Of a stretch of DNA of 64,000 nucleotides, positions 63,214 to 64,000 are shown in pieces (position 1 is the stretch's first letter; every line of letters begins with the position of its first letter). Both the position numbers and the translations under genes were made by a program. The DNA is from Cheilinus undulatus (taxonomy: Eukaryota; Chordata; Actinopteri; Labriformes; Labridae), in NCBI RefSeq assembly GCF_018320785.1, contig NC_054877.1:33378151-33442150 (forward strand). The letters are read 5' to 3'. Under the pieces are notes generated by a model. That model saw only the letters and a list, made by a program, of their open reading frames with translations, was not told where the DNA came from and made no database searches.

Positions 63214-64000
63214 GAGACTGAAATGCTGGCACAGACAAAAGTATAATCGTTCCCTCTTGCGTCATGAGGGTGATAAAGTCATGATGCCGCCAGGGAGGAG
63301 AGGACTGATGGTTTCCCTGAGACCAGGATGCCGGTGGCTCATTAGTCCTGGAAGATTTAAGAGAACCATTATAAAGAGCTGGAGTGGATATTAAATCTTG
63401 GATTTGGCACGACGTAGTGTCAGGGCCGGGGTTTCATTAAGGCTTGTTTGGCTTGTGATCAGTTCTTGACGACTTCAAAGAGTTCTGCCTGATTTTTAGT
63501 GAAGAAGGAACAATGTTTTTGGGACGAACCACAGAGGTATCAGACCCCAACAAGAACTGCATCCTGCATCCTTATGTAGAAGTTATTGCATGAGCCAGTG
63601 AGAGAGACACAACAAACTGCCCTTGAGAAGTTTAAGAATAGCATTTTTTGTATAACTTGATACCTGAAGAAATTTTGATTGAAAACCAGCCAACAAAAAC
63701 CACCAAAAGAAAAAAAAGCAGGCTGGTTAAACCTCATCAGTGCCAACAAAGGCCTTCCTCAGCACACTCAGTAATTATTTAAGGATTTATTCTGAACATT
63801 TTAAAGAGACAAAGTATTATATGAACCTTTTTAGTTTAAGATGAACTCATGCATCAGTCAGATTGTATTACGAGCACCCACCTTGCATAAAAGTCTGGAA
63901 AAGAAAAATTTGCTGGAGTTTTCCTTTAGTAAAACGCCATAATTTTGCACTGACATTTTCCACTCACTGGTGAAGTTGATATTGTATTCAGATGGGGTAC
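63214..64000 (+). other. fam78a: fam78a 3' untranslated region (start)
   Basis: Follows the stop codon to the edge of the window. No AATAAA in a convincing position was seen, so the transcript end probably lies beyond the window. The open frame at 63122-63394 is a shifted frame of the last exon running into the UTR. Confidence 0.5.

Overview
The window is nuclear DNA from a ray-finned (teleost) fish. It has vertebrate genes split by GT-AG introns and a heavy, layered load of fish-type repeats: Tc1/mariner, hAT, Harbinger-like and TTAA-flanked elements, tRNA-derived SINEs and a LINE tail. Nothing in it is prokaryotic. I cannot name the species.

Layout. From 1 to about 34.3 kb is a gene-poor, repeat-rich stretch with no gene I can support. 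Its main contents are three direct copies of a long repeat with a pyrimidine-rich tandem core (15.4-17.7, 21.4-22.3 and 24.5-25.8 kb), two copies of a family with a TAGCT-rich satellite core (1.8-2.7 and 18.7-19.6 kb), several Tc1-like remnants, a foldback element split by a LINE (6.2-7.65 kb) and an intact-looking hAT derivative (31.6-32.6 kb). From 34.3 to 42.4 kb is bcl6 on the plus strand: a non-coding first exon with four TTC-N3-GAA palindromes, then eight coding exons for a 636-residue BTB / six-zinc-finger repressor. A third, inverted TAGCT copy sits in one of its introns. From 48.0 to 57.1 kb, on the minus strand, is cmpk1 (UMP-CMP kinase), six exons, 219 or 196 residues depending on the start. 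Its last intron is swollen by a Tc1-like element that itself carries two insertions. From 57.1 to 58.2 kb is a GC-rich head-to-head intergenic region, followed on the plus strand by fam78a (three coding exons, 284 residues) with a 4 kb intron holding another full-length Tc1-like element.

The three genes are not a pathway. bcl6 is a transcriptional repressor, cmpk1 is a pyrimidine nucleotide kinase and fam78a is a conserved protein of unknown function. The only shared control I can suggest is a possible bidirectional promoter between cmpk1 and fam78a. The best regulatory observation is the palindrome cluster in bcl6 exon 1, which fits the known negative autoregulation of BCL6 in mammals. I found no CRISPR array, rRNA or genuine tRNA gene, and no convincing new molecular system. 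The unusual material is in repeat architecture: foldbacks, nested insertions and repeat-core satellites.
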